Below, piece by piece: positions 1-12,166 of a stretch of 64,000 nucleotides of DNA. The position numbers and the translations under genes were made by a program. This stretch comes from Cephalotus follicularis. Taxonomy: Eukaryota; Streptophyta; Magnoliopsida; Oxalidales; Cephalotaceae. The notes below the pieces were generated by a model. The model was given only the letters and a program-made list of their open reading frames with translations. It made no database searches and had not been told where the DNA came from. The stretch spans positions 165,298 through 229,297 of the forward strand of contig BDDD01001663.1 of the NCBI GenBank assembly GCA_001972305.1. Reading direction: 5' to 3'. How positions within the stretch are numbered: position 1 is the stretch's first letter; each line of letters begins with the position of its first letter.

Positions 1-1847
1 CTTATCTTAAGTCTTTTATTGATATGTGCCCGGTTGTGTTTGTTCTATATGATTTGATCGGGATTTGAATCCCGTATGTCTTATGTGGGTTGATTCTTTA
101 TTGTACTGTGATATACGTGTATATGAGACTCTGATTCTGGGTGACTAGGTCACCTTCTTGTTATTTATGTGATCGTGATCATTATATCGTATTTGTACTC
201 TGATGCTGGTACTTTGTGATACATCACATATGATTCTACCGGTCCAAGGAGAGGTATATGTTCGATGCTCAACTCTACTTAGTAGGCCCATTGGTCTATG
301 ATGGGGTGTTATGTGGAAACTGTCCCCGGGTTCCATACCTGGATCTACGGCGTACTATTGTCTATTATTGTATGTTGAGTGTGAGTGTAGCAGAGCTGCT
401 CCATTACCCTCCTATTGGACTATGTTTGGTTGCTGATATATATTGCACGCGGTCCCTCAGATGAGGTTGAGTGTGCGTGCGGGTTTTTCAGATGAGGGCT
501 GGGTCCGTGCACTGATCATACTGGCCCCTCGTTGGAGGCAGAGGTAGGCACTCTATACCAGTGTATGATGGATGATGATCACATCCTGTAGCCTTACCTA
601 GTATTATTGCTGCAGCGATTATATTATGACGCCATATGATTTGGTAGGGATATGTTATGACGCCATGTGATTTGGCGAGGATATGTTATGACGCCATGTG
701 ATTTGGCGATGATATGAGACGATGACAGCTGTACCAGTATTCCTCGGATGTTATACTATTTTTATGGGCACATACCTTGATTTATTATTTATGATCATGT
801 CTTAATTCTTGATATTCTTGTGTACTGATTTTATTGTGAGCCTATCATTTTCGATAGAGTATTGATATGATCACTGATATTGTTTCATGGATTCTTCTCT
901 AATTGCATTGTTGAGTTAGAGCGATCCTTCATGAAGCCATGATTTTATTTTCTTTATTCATTGTTTTCATTCAGTATGGTTCATAATCTAAATCATGGCA
1001 TATTTCCTTCGGTGAATCCAATTTTAGATGGATGCAAAAAGGGAATGTTTTGTTCTCACTCACTTAGTCACTTCGACTAACCCCCTGACAGTGATTTATT
1101 TTCAGATGCGACAACGGAGGATGATCCACCTTATCCACCAGCTTTGAAGTAGTTACAGGTAGACCACGAGAGTCAGGCACCTCATGTTGGTAGTTCTGTC
1201 CAACCTCACATGCATTGCATTGGGACATTCGGAATATCTTTTTTTATTATGTTCATGCTGATGGTATCGATATATAGATATACGGAAAGAAACGAGATTA
1301 TATAGATAACTAAATTGGTAATATAAGTTGAATATAGATGTGATATCCTGATGATAGAATAGAACTAAAAGTGAACTGCTGATTCCTCCTTCGGGGGTGT
1401 GGATATATATAAACTGTGATTTTATAAGGGCGAAATTTTTTGGAAAATGTCCTGTTTTAGGGGGAACTCTTGTAGTTTTTCTGCAGAATTTACACTCTAT
1501 TTAATGGACAAATAAATTGATAATTGTCATAGATATTGAATTAAAATAGTAATAATAGGTTGAGGAAGTCGGAAATGAAATAATTACTGGGCGTTAGGTT
1601 ATAAAAGAGCTGGTTGATATGTTATGTTATAAGGATAAAAGGTTCAATTAGTGATTAAAAAAAAGATTTATAATGTTTGTCTAGTGGACCAGTTAATATA
1701 AAAATTTCAAGGTTAAGCGTGCTCTGGCAAGAGCAATATTACGGGTGACCTCCTGGGAAGTTATAATTGACCTTATTGTAGTTAGTCTAATCAAGGAACG
1801 GCTCCTTGGATAAGGTGAGTGTTATGGATATCGGACGGGTCGTGTCA
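1..1847 (+). repeat. Gypsy A 5' LTR, right-hand part
   Basis: This stretch aligns almost base for base with 21302-23121, the last half of the A 3' LTR. I count about nine differences in the first 190 bases. It ends in ...GTGTCA and is followed at once by a primer-binding site, which makes it the 5' LTR of a plus-strand gypsy element. The first ~1.9 kb of this LTR lies left of the window. Short open frames in it (for example near 258-464) are not conserved in the other copy and are not genes. Confidence 0.85.
621..711 (+). repeat. 31-bp tandem repeat in A 5' LTR (3 units)
   Basis: Three successive units of 29-31 bp share the core TTATGACGCCATGTGATTTG. The A 3' LTR has only two units at the matching place (21922-21981), so the array has gained or lost a unit since insertion or in a parent copy. 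Confidence 0.85.
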
Positions 1848-1851
1848 GTTT

Positions 1852-1861
1852 TGGTATCAGA
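1852..1861 (+). other. Gypsy A primer-binding site (initiator tRNA-Met)
   Basis: TGGTATCAGA lies five bases after the LTR end and matches the usual plant initiator tRNA-Met complement, where minus-strand DNA synthesis starts. The match decays after ten bases (AATT instead of GC). Confidence 0.75.
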
Positions 1862-1898
1862 AATTAATAGTAATATCTTAAGTTTGCATGTGAAAGTA

Positions 1899-3420
1899 AT
1901 GGTGCCTCGTGGTCTTAATAAAAGTCATGGCCGGGATGGAAGTAGAACAACCTCCCGACAGCATGTGGAGTCTAGAGTCTGGCAGACCCTGGAATATAGG
2001 GTCGGGAGATTCAATTGGCCGTAGTTTCCAATATTCCATTAGTGCACAGGTTGTTGCACATTGTTATTATTACATCTAATGAGTACGTGTGGTTAGACTG
2101 AGATGATGTACTCAGTTATATTATTAGCCTTGCAGATGGCGATTTCGAGATCATAGTCGTTGCAGATAGAGCACATGTACTGCTTGGGAATTTAGAGTCG
2201 TTGGGAGGACAGGAAATTCGGTTTATATGTAGAAACGTGGATGAGCCATCTAAAACAGATTTTTTAAAGCAAATTAGGGTTATCGATGATTCAAGAATTT
2301 GGTATGCATTCCTTCGGAGAAAACAAATGATACCCTTAGCTGGGGGGAAAACTCCGACGGCCAGATATGCAGATTTAATAGAAATTTCTTGAGAGATATT
2401 AAGACATAAGTTTCGTCATCATTCTTTCCTCCGCCATTCATATGTCTAAGAGAGACGGAAAGAGTTTATCCATCTGCGTCAGGGTAGTATGATGGTGATG
2501 CTGTATAAGTATAGATTTATGGAGCTATCCCATTATGCCCCTGTTTTAGTACCATATCCGTTTGATAGATGTCAGAACTCTTAGACGGACTCAGTTCTAA
2601 TATCAAGCATACCGTCATAGTTACTCATTGGGTTGTCTTTGATAATTTGGTGGAGTCTGCAAGAGAGAGGAACAAAGTAGAGATCTTATTCATGTAACAG
2701 TTATATGGGTGTTCAGTGTGAAGCAGCTTCTTCCTAGCTACCATAGTGCCAGAGATGTGGCCGGTTTTATTTCGGTGAGTGCAGGGCTGAGATGTGAACT
2801 TGTTACCAATGTGGTCAGATCGGACATGTTGGGAGATTTTGTTCGTATGCAGCATACGACATGACAGTACCGGGACCAGTCCTTACATATAGGGCAGCAG
2901 TCAGGTGTGCCGAAAAGCGGGATTACTACAACGCAGACTAGTACATTCATAGCTGGTAGTGGTAGACCCGCGGCGACCGCTAGAGTTTGTGCATTAACCA
3001 GAGATGAGACACTGGTAGTTCTAGATGTGGCAGTAGGTGTGGCTATTATCTTTGGGAAGAATTCCGTAGTCTTATCTACCTTAGCTTTTAGTGCTTCAAT
3101 AATTCAACATTTATGCTGACCGAGAGCTGAGCTATAGATGTTAGTATTGTAGTAACAGCCCCTACGGGACCATCTTATTCGGTAGATCGGGTGTACCGAA
3201 GTCATGATGCCATAGTTGGAGGATAGAGATTACATGCATATCGTATACCCTTTCATATTAAGGATTTTAATGTTATTCTCGGTACAGATTTGCCATTAGC
3301 TCATTGGGTACTGGTGGATTGTCCCAAGACAATAGTTACTTTTCATATGCCCGATGGATCCGATATGGAGTTGATGTGTGAGCGACGCACTGAACCGATT
3401 AGGGTAATTTCAGCTATGAC
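1899..3420 (+). pseudogene. gag: Gypsy A gag-protease relic
   Basis: The likely gag start is the ATG at 1899 (M-V-P-R-G-L-N-K), shortly after the PBS. Gag-like residues (Y-K-Y-R-F-M-E-L-S) can be read near 2500-2545. A complete CX2CX4HX4C zinc knuckle (C-Y-Q-C...G-H...C) is encoded at 2801-2842. A protease-like D-F-N-V-I-L-G-T-D box lies near 3264-3295 where the family has D-W. No D-S/T-G catalytic triad is visible. Many stops and frameshifts break the frame. The region ends abruptly where the E 3' LTR begins. RT is missing; A resumes in RNase H at about 18558. Confidence 0.75.
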
Positions 3421-3980
3421 TATCACACCCCCATTTCGGTAAGACAACATTAAAGCAGTAAAGGCAATTAACACATAAATACAGCTCATGTAAAAACCAT
3501 AAATTTAAACTTTTAAGCAAGATGTCAGTTGCGGAAGCAGAAGTGTTAATCGCCCACAAACGAAGCGTGATCACAATACAATATTAAATCTCATCAGTAA
3601 ACAAACCCGTAGGTACAACACATTGGTCCTTAAATAAAACTCGGTTTATTACAAAACATGAGAAAAGTAAAACCAAGAACAAAACATCATAATATCTTGT
3701 CCCTTGCCCATGCCAGTCCAACCGGTCCACTACATCAATCTGTAAAGTAGGGGGATAGCCTTTGTCCTCACTCGGCTAAGTCATAAAAGTAGTTCTGGAT
3801 TAACATTAAAAGCATGTCATGATATGAATGCATAGATGATACAGTGCAGTAGAAATCCCAGTTTGTATATATATGAAAATATATATGTTTAACAGTACAG
3901 TAAAATATCAGTGGGGGCATATATATATATATATATATGAAAATATATGTATGCAACAATAGTACAGTAGTAACAAGGCC
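3421..3980 (-). repeat. Gypsy E 3' LTR, truncated
   Basis: Aligns with 8312-8934, the plus-strand left part of the E 5' LTR. Its terminus reads TATCACACC against TGTCACGCC in the other copy. It lacks a ~70-bp stretch present at about 8430-8500. It stops at AACAAGGCC (3973-3980), where the sequence jumps directly into the integrase C-terminus, so the 5' part of this LTR, the polypurine tract and the end of IN are deleted. It contains a (TA)n run near 3920-3940. Confidence 0.85.
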
Positions 3981-6476
3981 TTTGCCTTTTCTCCCAAACC
4001 ATTGCACGCCCTTCCATGGTGAGACCTTTAACAACACATGATCTCCCACAATGAAGGTCAAAGGCCTCCTCTTGACACTGTTCGCATAGCTATTCTGCCG
4101 GCTCTGAGCAGCAAGCAGCTTCTTTTTTATCGTCCTGATCTTTTCTGAAGTTTCTTCCACTAACTCAGTCCCGAGTAAAGGTCGCTCCCCGACCTCATCC
4201 CAACATACAGGAGATCTGCACTTCCTCCCATACAGTGCATCAAACGGTGCCATGCCGATACTGAAATGATAGCTGTTATTATAAGAGAACTCTATCAAAG
4301 GAATGTGATCCTCCCAGGTACCAGCAAAATCAATAATGCAAGCCCATAGCATATCCTCCAAGGTCTGGATGGTATGCTTAGACTGCCAATCGGTCTGAGG
4401 ATGGAAGGCAGTACTCAGGTTCAGCTTTGACCCGAAAGCTGTCTAGAACCTCTTCCAGAAGTTGGAAGTGAAGATGGCATCTCTATCACATACAATGCTG
4501 ACTGGAACACCATGTAGCCTCACTATCTCCTTCACATACAAACGAGCTAGTTTGCTCGCAGAATCAGTAACGTGTGTAGGAAGAAAGTGCACTGATTTGG
4601 TGAGTCTATCCACGACAAACCACACGGCATTGTGACGATTTTGAGTCAGAGGAAAACCCAAAACAAAATCCATCGTAACATGTTCCCATTTCCACTCCGG
4701 AATTGGCAAAGGTTGTAGCAAACCTGCCGGTCTCTGGTGCTCAGTCTTGACTGTCTGACAAGTTAAACACCTTGCCACATACTCGACGATCTCTCGTTTC
4801 ATGCCAGGCCACCAGTAAGTCTTGTTCATATCTTGATACATCTTTGTGCTACCAGGGTGAATGCTGTACAAAGATTTATGAGCCCCGCGAGGTAACTAAT
4901 TCTTCAACCCTGGTTCATTCGGAAGACACACACGTCCCCGATATCTCAAAATACCATCAGCATGTACCCGAAAATCAGATTCCGAATCCAGGTTCTCCCC
5001 AATTCGTTGTAGCTCCGGATCGTGTGGTTGTGCATCCCTGATGTGATCAAGTAACACAGGTTGTACTCGCATGTCAGCCACAAAGATCCCCAGTGACTGA
5101 TTGAATGGAGACCACTCATGGAAGTCTTCTAGCCTCTTCCATTGCGACACCATCAAACTGGAAACCATAGCCTTGCGAATTAAGGCATCAGCGACTACAT
5201 TTGCTTTCCTCCGGTGGTACTAAACACTGCAGTCATAATCATTAAAGAATTCTACCCACCTGCGCTATCTCATGTTCAGTGTGTCTTGACAAAACAGGTA
5301 CCTCAAACTCTTGCGATCGGTAAAGATCTCAAACTGCGCCCCACAAAGATAGTGCCTCCACTTCTGAAGGGCGAAGATAATAGCTGCAATTTCAAGGTCA
5401 TGAGTCGGGTAGTTTTCTTCATACGGCTTTAGCTTCCTCGAGGCATATGCAATCACTCTGCCTCGCTGCATCAATACATAGGCCAAACCCTTACCTGATG
5501 CATCACTGTAGATAGCGAAGCCCTCATTACCATCAGTTAATGCCAAGACAGGAGCGGAAACCAACCGATCATTTAGTTCACGGAAACTAGCTTCACAGTC
5601 TTCATCCCAGACAAAAGGGGTCTTCTTCTGGGTAAGTCTAGTCAAGGGCTCGGCTATCCTTGAAAAGTTCTGGATGAACCTTCTGTAATATCCCCCCAAT
5701 CCAAGGAAACTGCGCACCTCCGTGACATTCTTCGGTTGTGGCCAGTCTCGCACTACTTCAGTCTTTGACGGATCCACCGTCAAGCCTTCCCCATATACGA
5801 TGTGACCGAGAAATATCACATGATCAAGCCAGAACTCACACTTGCCAAACTTGGGTACAACCAATGTTCTCTGAGAACTTGCAATACTAGTCTCAGATGA
5901 TGCGCGTGCTCCTCCTCACTCCTCGAATATACCAGTATGTCATCGATAAATACCACAACAAACTGGTCCAGGTATGGTCGGAATACGTCATTCATCAATG
6001 ACATAAAAGCTTCCGGTGCATTGGTAACACCGAACGGCATCACCAAGAACTCGTAATGACCATACCGTGTCCAGAAGGCAGTCTTCTCAATGTCTCCTTC
6101 CCATACTCTCAGTTGGTGATAACCTGACCTTAAGTTGATCTTGAAAAAAACCCTTGATCCTTGCAACTAGTCAAATAACTCCTCAATGTGGGGTAAAGGA
6201 TACTTGTTCTTTATAGTCGCTTTGTTCAACATTTTATAATCGATGAAGAGCCTCATCGACCCATCCTTCTTCTTGATAAACAGTACAGGCGCACCCCACG
6301 GAGAAACACTAGGTCGAATAAAACCCTTATCGATCAGATCTTGCAACTGTAATTTTAGTTCCCTCAATTCTGCATGGGCCATCCTATATGGTGCTTTAGA
6401 AATAGGAGCTATACCTGGTATAAGATCGATAACAAACTCCATATTTCTCTTCGGTGGCAAAGATCCCAAGTCCTAA
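3981..6476 (-). pseudogene. pol: Gypsy E pol (RT-RNase H-integrase), broken
   Basis: Read right to left. RT fingers are at 6469-6167 ([13 protein letters not shown]). A stop near 6167 follows. RT palm at 6166-5816 keeps the F-I-D-D-I-L-V-Y catalytic box. A frameshift near 5816-5864 leads to thumb and RNase H (D-A-S-G-K-G-L; T-D-R-K-S-L) down to 5265. The RH end and IN linker are at about 5210-4896. The IN zinc region is at 4871-4750 (C-L-T-C). The DDE core spans 4690-4350, with M-D-F and C-D-R-D visible. The GPY-like part (S-P-W-K-G-V) ends at 3981, where it fuses to the LTR. At least three stops or shifts make it non-functional. Confidence 0.9.
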
Positions 6477-6523
6477 GGAAATACATCTGGAAATTCGCAC
6501 ACATCTGGAATTTCCTCCAAACT

Positions 6524-8205
6524 CTAGCCTTTCTCTTTCATTTGATCAATCACATAGGCCAGATATCCCTCGCATCCCTTCTCTAGGTATCTCGATGCTC
6601 GAATAAAGGATATGATCGGTGTCGAGAATCCTTTGTCTCCCTTGAGCTGAAAAGTCGTTTCATGGGGCAGACAAAAATCCACGGTTTTATTATAACAGTC
6701 CATACAAGCAAGGTGTGCTGATAGCCAATCCATCCCCAATATAACATCGAAGTCACGGATAGGCAGCACTATCAAATCTGCATACAAAGGAATGCCTGCC
6801 ATAGACATTTCGTAGCCTCTATATACCGAGTCAGTGGACATAGAAGTCCCGGTCCATGTACTCACGTCAAGTATATATGACATGCAGTCAGGGGAGACAT
6901 CTAAGCAAGATGCAAAACGTGCAGATATAAAAGAATGCGATGCTCTAGAATCCTTCAATACTCTGGCAGAAAAACCATATATGTACAGAGTACCTCCAAT
7001 AATAGAAGTCGACTCTGGAACCTCTGTCTGAGCCAATACAAAAACTCTACCTTTCGCGATGCCCTTGCCGGTGTCCTTCCTCTGTGACGGTCCCGCCGCC
7101 ATACCACTACTACTCCCCGGCCCAGTAGGCGTTGTAGCAGAACTCTTCGGGCAGTCCTTCACGGAATGACCAGGTGCCCTGCACCTCAAACGCCAACCAT
7201 TGAACCTCCAACACTCTTTCTGTTGGTGGCCTGTACGACCACAGTAATAGCAACCTCCAGATCTGGCATTACTCCCTTGGTTACGAGTACCCTGTGAAGC
7301 TGTCTGTTGAGACTTGTTCTTAGATGACTTCGTTAGAGAACCACCATCTTGCCATTTTGACAATGCCGGTCGGGACTGTGTAGGACTCTATTTACTCTGT
7401 TGTGCGTGAGCTCTCTCACCCCGGTCTTCACTGGATATTGTCTCCAACAGTCTTGCTTTCTAAGCAACCTCCACAAAAGTCCTCAGTTCCATAGCTCTAA
7501 TTCTTGACCGAAGATCCGGTCGTAGGCCTCTCAGGAATCTCCGAATCTTCTTCTGTTTATCAGCTACCAGATTAGGTGAATGTCTGGCTAGCTCCATGAA
7601 TCTTGCTTGATACTCAGTCACAGTCATCTCTCCCTGTCGCAACTCCAAGAGCTCCGTCTCTCGTCGCTCTTGCTCAATACGCGGAACATAAGTCTCCAAG
7701 AATTCTGTCTGGAATCTGTCCCCAGTGCTGTCCAGTCTCTTTGATTCCCATTTTACTTTGACCATTTCCCACCAATGAGTGGCCTCACCCCATAGGCGGT
7801 ACACAACAAACTTCAGCTTTTGAGTGTCGGTACTGTCCATTACTTCAAAGATTTTCTCCAAGTCTTGCAGCCATCTTTCAACAACAGTAGCATCAAGTTC
7901 CGCACAGAAACTGGGTGGATTCAGCCTCATGAACTTTTCAATATCTCTCTCAAACTGGTTACAATCCTCCCCCGGGTAGTGGTCGGGGGCTCTGTGTTGC
8001 GGTCGAGCTTGCGCGTAGTACTGGCGCATCTCCTCCGCATTAGCCGTAGTAAAGGCCATCTGTTGCTGAAAATAGTCCGCAATCTGAGCTATCGGATCTC
8101 TGTCATCTTGGGGAATATTCATCCGTTGCGGAATATTTGCTTCCTCAGGGGCATTAGGTCCAACAGCTCTAGCCCTAGCACGTGTCCTCCTTCGGTCATT
8201 GGGTT
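6524..8205 (-). pseudogene. gag: Gypsy E gag-protease, broken
   Basis: The gag capsid part at 8122-7460 has the family hallmarks W-L-Q-D-L-E-K-I-F, H-W-W-E-M-V-K and R-F-L-R-G-L-R-P. It is upstream-extended to about 8205, where the expected start codon is no longer clean. The next frame (7363-6524) holds a good CX2CX4HX4C knuckle (C-Y-Y-C-G-R-T-G-H). A second knuckle has lost its first cysteine (R-L-R-C). Protease has D-S-R-A in place of the catalytic D-S/T-G-A, then D-V-I-L-G-M-D-W. A stop separates 7460 from 7363. Confidence 0.9.
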
Positions 8206-8296
8206 CCTATAAGAAGGTTGACGGTTAGTCACGACTTTAGGAAGACAATTCATTAATTTCCAAGGAAAGTATCCTAGCTAAGCATATATGGAATAT

Positions 8297-8308
8297 GCTC
8301 TGATACCA
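8297..8308 (-). other. Gypsy E primer-binding site
   Basis: On the minus strand this reads TGGTATCAGAGC, a 12-base match to the plant initiator tRNA-Met complement, three bases inside the 5' LTR end at 8312. Confidence 0.9.
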
Positions 8309-9624
8309 CTCTGTCACGCCCCCGTTTCGGTAAGACAACATTAAAGTGATAAAGGCAATTAACACATAAATACAGCTCATGTAAAAACCATAAATTTAAA
8401 CTTTTAAGCAAGATTTCAGTTGCGGAAGCATAAAAATTCATAAGCTGTAAACTCGTAACGTGTGTCCCATACTACACGCTACCCAAAACAAGTCTGTCAT
8501 TGTTAATCACCCATAAACGGAGCGTGATCACAATACAATATTAAATCCCATCAGTAAACAAACCCATAAGTACAACACAGTGGTCCTTAAATTAAACTTG
8601 GTTTATTTCAAAACATGAGAAAAGTAAAACCAAGAACAAAACATCATAACATCTTGTCCCTTGCCCATGCCAGTCCAACCGGTCCACTACATCAATCTGT
8701 AAAGTAGGGGGTTAGCCTTTGTCCTCACTCGGCTAAGTCATAAAAGTAGTTCGGGATTAACATTAAAAGCATGTCATGATATGAATGCATAGATGATGCA
8801 GTGCAGTCGAAATCCCAGTTTGTATATATATGAAAATATATATGTTTAACAGTACAGTAAAATATCAGTGGGGGCAAATATATATATGAAAATATATGTA
8901 TGCAACAATAGTACAGTAGTAACAAGGCCAGGGCTACATCAACAGGCAAAGTAATGTCTGAGAAGGACCAACAGGCAGTACAGGATGTCCATAAAGGACC
9001 ACAACAGTCAGGCAGTATATGTAACGCCGCCAACTCTTGGCCCCACGCTACACTCCCACTCTGGTCCCTACTTCAGGCAACCGAGCGAGGCAACAGTACT
9101 ATACAGTGAGTCACCCAGCCAACTCCTGGCCCCTAGGTCAACCCTACCACTAGCCGCTACTGGCAGTCTACGCCATGCAACCAGTGGCTTAAGCACAAAC
9201 ACAGTACAATTCGCAGAGCAAACAGTAAATCCAAGCAGAAACAGTACGGTAAACAATACAGTAGTGATCGTTTAGATCCACAACAGGCAGTTCATTTCCA
9301 AAATGTTTCCAAAAGTGACAACATTTAAATATACATTTTCAGTAGAAAATACTTTTAAACAGTTTCAGTAGTGGAAATCGCTTTCCAAAGATGTTTGAAA
9401 ATACGAAAACAATATTCATTTCGTACTTATCATAGTAGTTTTAATTTATATATGCATTTCTAAAGTAGCAATACTTAGAAATCATAATCCGATTACAAAC
9501 AGTCCAGAACAGACAGTAAACAGTGTATATGCAATGCATACAAATTCTCAAATGTATCCTAGCAGGAATCGGGGTCGTTTCGCATTGTTTTAAGCAAGAA
9601 GAGTCCAACAACAGTTCAATCAGT

Positions 9625-9870
9625 CGACTAGAATCCTTACCAGTCGGCTGTTCTGGGTCGAGCAGGACCAGATAGTCGGCTGGTTCCTTCTACCAGTCGA
9701 CTGTCCATTAGGCAGTCGGCTGTTACTGCTCACCCATTTGAAAGTATTACCCAGATCACACTTCCCCCCAATTTCTAGGCAGGATGAAGTATGAACAGTC
9801 GACTGCTTTCCATTGATAGTCGACTGGTTCCATTGAGTAGTCGGTTGTCTTCCTTCGACAGTCTGTTGCC
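9625..9870. repeat. CAGTCGACTG motif cluster in E LTR
   Basis: About nine degenerate copies of the palindrome CAGTCGACTG or CAGTCGGCTG, irregularly spaced and not in tandem register. The same motif recurs in the rest of this LTR at 17057-17205. It resembles the GTCGAC-centred clusters found in the LTRs of S, F, G, H and X. Confidence 0.75.
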
Positions 9871-10159
9871 CCAGGAACCAGTTGTATGCAAATCTATCTA
9901 TCTACTCCAACGGATCGTTGTAAACAGAGAATTCAAGCTCAAGGATGGAAACATAACTACAGGTTATCATATCGTCCACAGAACACCACATCAACCATAC
10001 ATTTCATCATGCAAGTCAACACCTATGATAAGGTTCAACATGCATGCACATAATCTCATTTGATTCTCAGTAGCAAGCATAGCCGATGAAACATAGTAGC
10101 AATCACGTCCTAAAATCGGTAGCTACAACTCACGCAACCTGGCATTCAAATCATACAAC

Positions 10160-10164
10160 ATGCA
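10160..10164. repeat. Target-site duplication of N, left copy
   Basis: ATGCA directly precedes the TGTAATATCCC start of the N 5' LTR. The identical ATGCA follows the N 3' LTR at 16524-16528, as expected for a 5-bp gypsy integration footprint. Confidence 0.9.
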
Positions 10165-10417
10165 TGTAATATCCCATTTTTTCGTATAGAATTTTTGGGC
10201 TTTTCGATTCGTTTCGTGTGGGCTGTCGATTTTTTTTTTCGGTTTGTGGAATGCCCATTTTTCGGTTTGTTTTGCTATCGGTTGGGCTAAGCGGGTTTTA
10301 ACCTTAGCCTAATGGGTTTTTAATAGCAAGAGTATGCATATTTTGGCTTTTTATTTACTTGTCAAAAACCATTTTCAGCATTTTTACAAAAAGAAAACCC
10401 TATTTTGTGTTAAAAAT

Positions 10418-10421
<4 letters not shown>

Positions 10422-10462
<41 letters not shown>
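10422..10462 (+). repeat. (CT)n tract in N 5' LTR
   Basis: About 20 CT repeats just before the GC-rich leader. Pyrimidine tracts (Y patches) near transcription starts are common in plant promoters, so this may mark the U3/R boundary; that is inference. The 3' LTR has the same tract at 14226-14267. Confidence 0.8.
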
Positions 10463-10463
<1 letters not shown>

Positions 10464-10500
10464 GTTCTCTCTTACCTCTCACCCTCGGTCACTGGCGTCA

Positions 10501-10914
10501 GTGCCGATATGGCACCGGCGAAGACACCGGTCGAACCCCCGCAACGTCCTGAGTCCACTACACCCGACCCCTGCACCGGTCGACGTCTCCACCAGCGTGC
10601 ACGACGACTTCTCTCTCCCGGACCTGTTTGGCATTGATTCTCCCATTCTGGTGATCGACATGACAAGGAAACCACATATTCGGCATCCTGGCGTCGAGAG
10701 GAAGCGAACCCGACAAGCCTCGACCCTTGACGACGTCGGAAAAGCAGATCGGCGCAAAGTCAAGCCGCGGTCAATAGCCGTTCGTTCCGGCCAAACGCGG
10801 CGGTTTCACGGCAAACGCGCCTCAGATATGGAATCACCGGCCTCAAACAGTCTAGATCGGCCCTTCTCGGCTACTGACCATCGACGGGTGACAGACACGC
10901 GCAAACCTCAGTAA
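10501..10914 (+). other. Open frame in GC-rich leader of N 5' LTR (doubtful CDS)
   Basis: An uninterrupted 137-codon frame, arginine- and proline-rich, with no recognised domain. The matching frame in the 3' LTR (ending at 14845) is also open and longer. Overlapping frames on the minus strand are open as well, which is what a GC-rich, stop-poor stretch gives by chance. More likely a transcribed leader than a protein gene. Confidence 0.25.
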
Positions 10915-11389
10915 TGGTGGTGTGATTAGACTACGGCGTCTCTGAGTGTATGAACAAATCCCATGAGGTGGATTTGTGGATCCGCTATGTGATAGAGGCG
11001 TATGAATCGATTCTAGTTTATGATATGTGATCTAGTGAATGATCAAATATGTGATCAGATGGTTGATTTGATATATGATATGTGAGAATTGACTTGGGTA
11101 GTGTCGTACACTTCAACTCTAGTGGGCATGTGGAATTAGCTACTCCCTTGCCAAATTTATGTTATGTGATATGTTATGTGGCTCAGTATGGAATCTATGT
11201 TTTGGGAAAGATATGCTTTATGTTTTCAATGTATGGAACTTATGTTTTGAAAGGTTTGTCATACGTTTTGAAAGTTATGGATATGGTTTTTATGAAAGTT
11301 CATATGTGTTTTCAAAGAATGTATAAACTGATATATTGCTTAAGATTTCTGTTTGGTGTTAACTTTGAAATCTTATTGCTTTCAAATTA

Positions 11390-11760
11390 TCGTTTATCGT
11401 TTACTGCTTTGTTTTGTTCCGTAATCTGTTTGTTTTGTACTGTTCAAAAACTGCTTTCTTTTGTTCCGTAAATTTTTCTATTCTGTTTCGTAGAGTGTTT
11501 TGTTTCGTGAAATGTTTTGTATCGTATTGTGTTTGTTTCAGACACTGTATTGAGCATGATATTGTTTTATTTTGGATACTGTTTCATTTTGGTAAACTGC
11601 TTTGCTTCGGATACAGTTTTGTTGCGTTCTGTTATGATTCGTAACTATTCTGTTTTGATTCGTAACTGTTCAGTTTTGTTTTGTATCTGTTCTGTTTTGA
11701 TTCGTATTTATGTTGTTTCGTAATTGATTTGTTTCATAAACTATTCGTAAACTGTTTTAT
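11390..11760 (+). repeat. T-rich degenerate repeat in N 5' LTR
   Basis: Many loosely repeated copies of a unit near GTTTTGATTCGTAACTGTTC, strongly strand-biased in T. The 3' LTR carries the same block at about 15750-16140 with small copy differences. No coding content. Confidence 0.7.
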
Positions 11761-12154
11761 GACTCTATATCTGTACTGAGGTTTGCTCAGCCGCGTTTTT
11801 GTTTTCCATGCGGCAGGTTTTCAGGGATAGCATGGGCAAGTGTGATGAGAGAGTTACCCTATGTCAGAGGATCATCTAGGAGTTTGATCCAGTTATGTTC
11901 TTAGTAGTGTTATGGTCGTGTATAGGCCAGTTATCTAAACAGTATTGTAATTTTTGATTTATGACAAAGTTTTTAGATTATGTTTTAGATTCTGTTTATG
12001 TTTCATGATGATACATGTTTTGAGCTTTTTAGAACCACCACGTATTGATGATGATTAAGATTAAGATCTTTAATATGTTCGAGCTCTGTTTTGTGTGTCA
12101 CATCGATCCTCAATCGGGAGTGATCCTGGTTCTGAATCGGGGGTGTTACAGTTA

Positions 12155-12166
12155 TGGTATCAGAGA
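12155..12166 (+). other. N primer-binding site
   Basis: TGGTATCAGAGA lies four bases after the 5' LTR end (12150) and complements initiator tRNA-Met over eleven or twelve bases. Confidence 0.9.

Larger units (their letters stand above)
8312..10164 (-). repeat. Gypsy E 5' LTR, part 1 (3' end of the LTR)
   Basis: Starts on the plus strand with TGTCACGCCCCCG (LTR 3' terminus in minus orientation). It is cut at 10164 by insertion of N and resumes at 16529. It contains about nine ACAGTA copies between 8848 and 9520 and a cluster of CAGTCGACTG-like palindromes at 9625-9870. Open frames here (8725-9033, 8985-9275, 9791-10063) are not conserved coding sequence. Confidence 0.85.
10165..12150 (+). repeat. 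N 5' LTR (1986 bp, internally deleted)
   Basis: Aligns with 13970-16523 over its whole length except that 14731-15275 of the 3' LTR is missing and replaced by ~22 unrelated bases at 10903-10924. Order: AT-rich start, (CT)n tract at 10422-10462, GC-rich leader to about 10915, T-rich TTCGTAA repeats at 11390-11760, then the terminal GGGGGTGTTACA. Confidence 0.9.

Noticed and set aside
11082..11723. Phe/Cys/Val-rich open frames that look like membrane proteins
   Set aside because: They come from the T-rich TTCGTAA repeat of the N LTR; the same artefact appears at 15434-16057.
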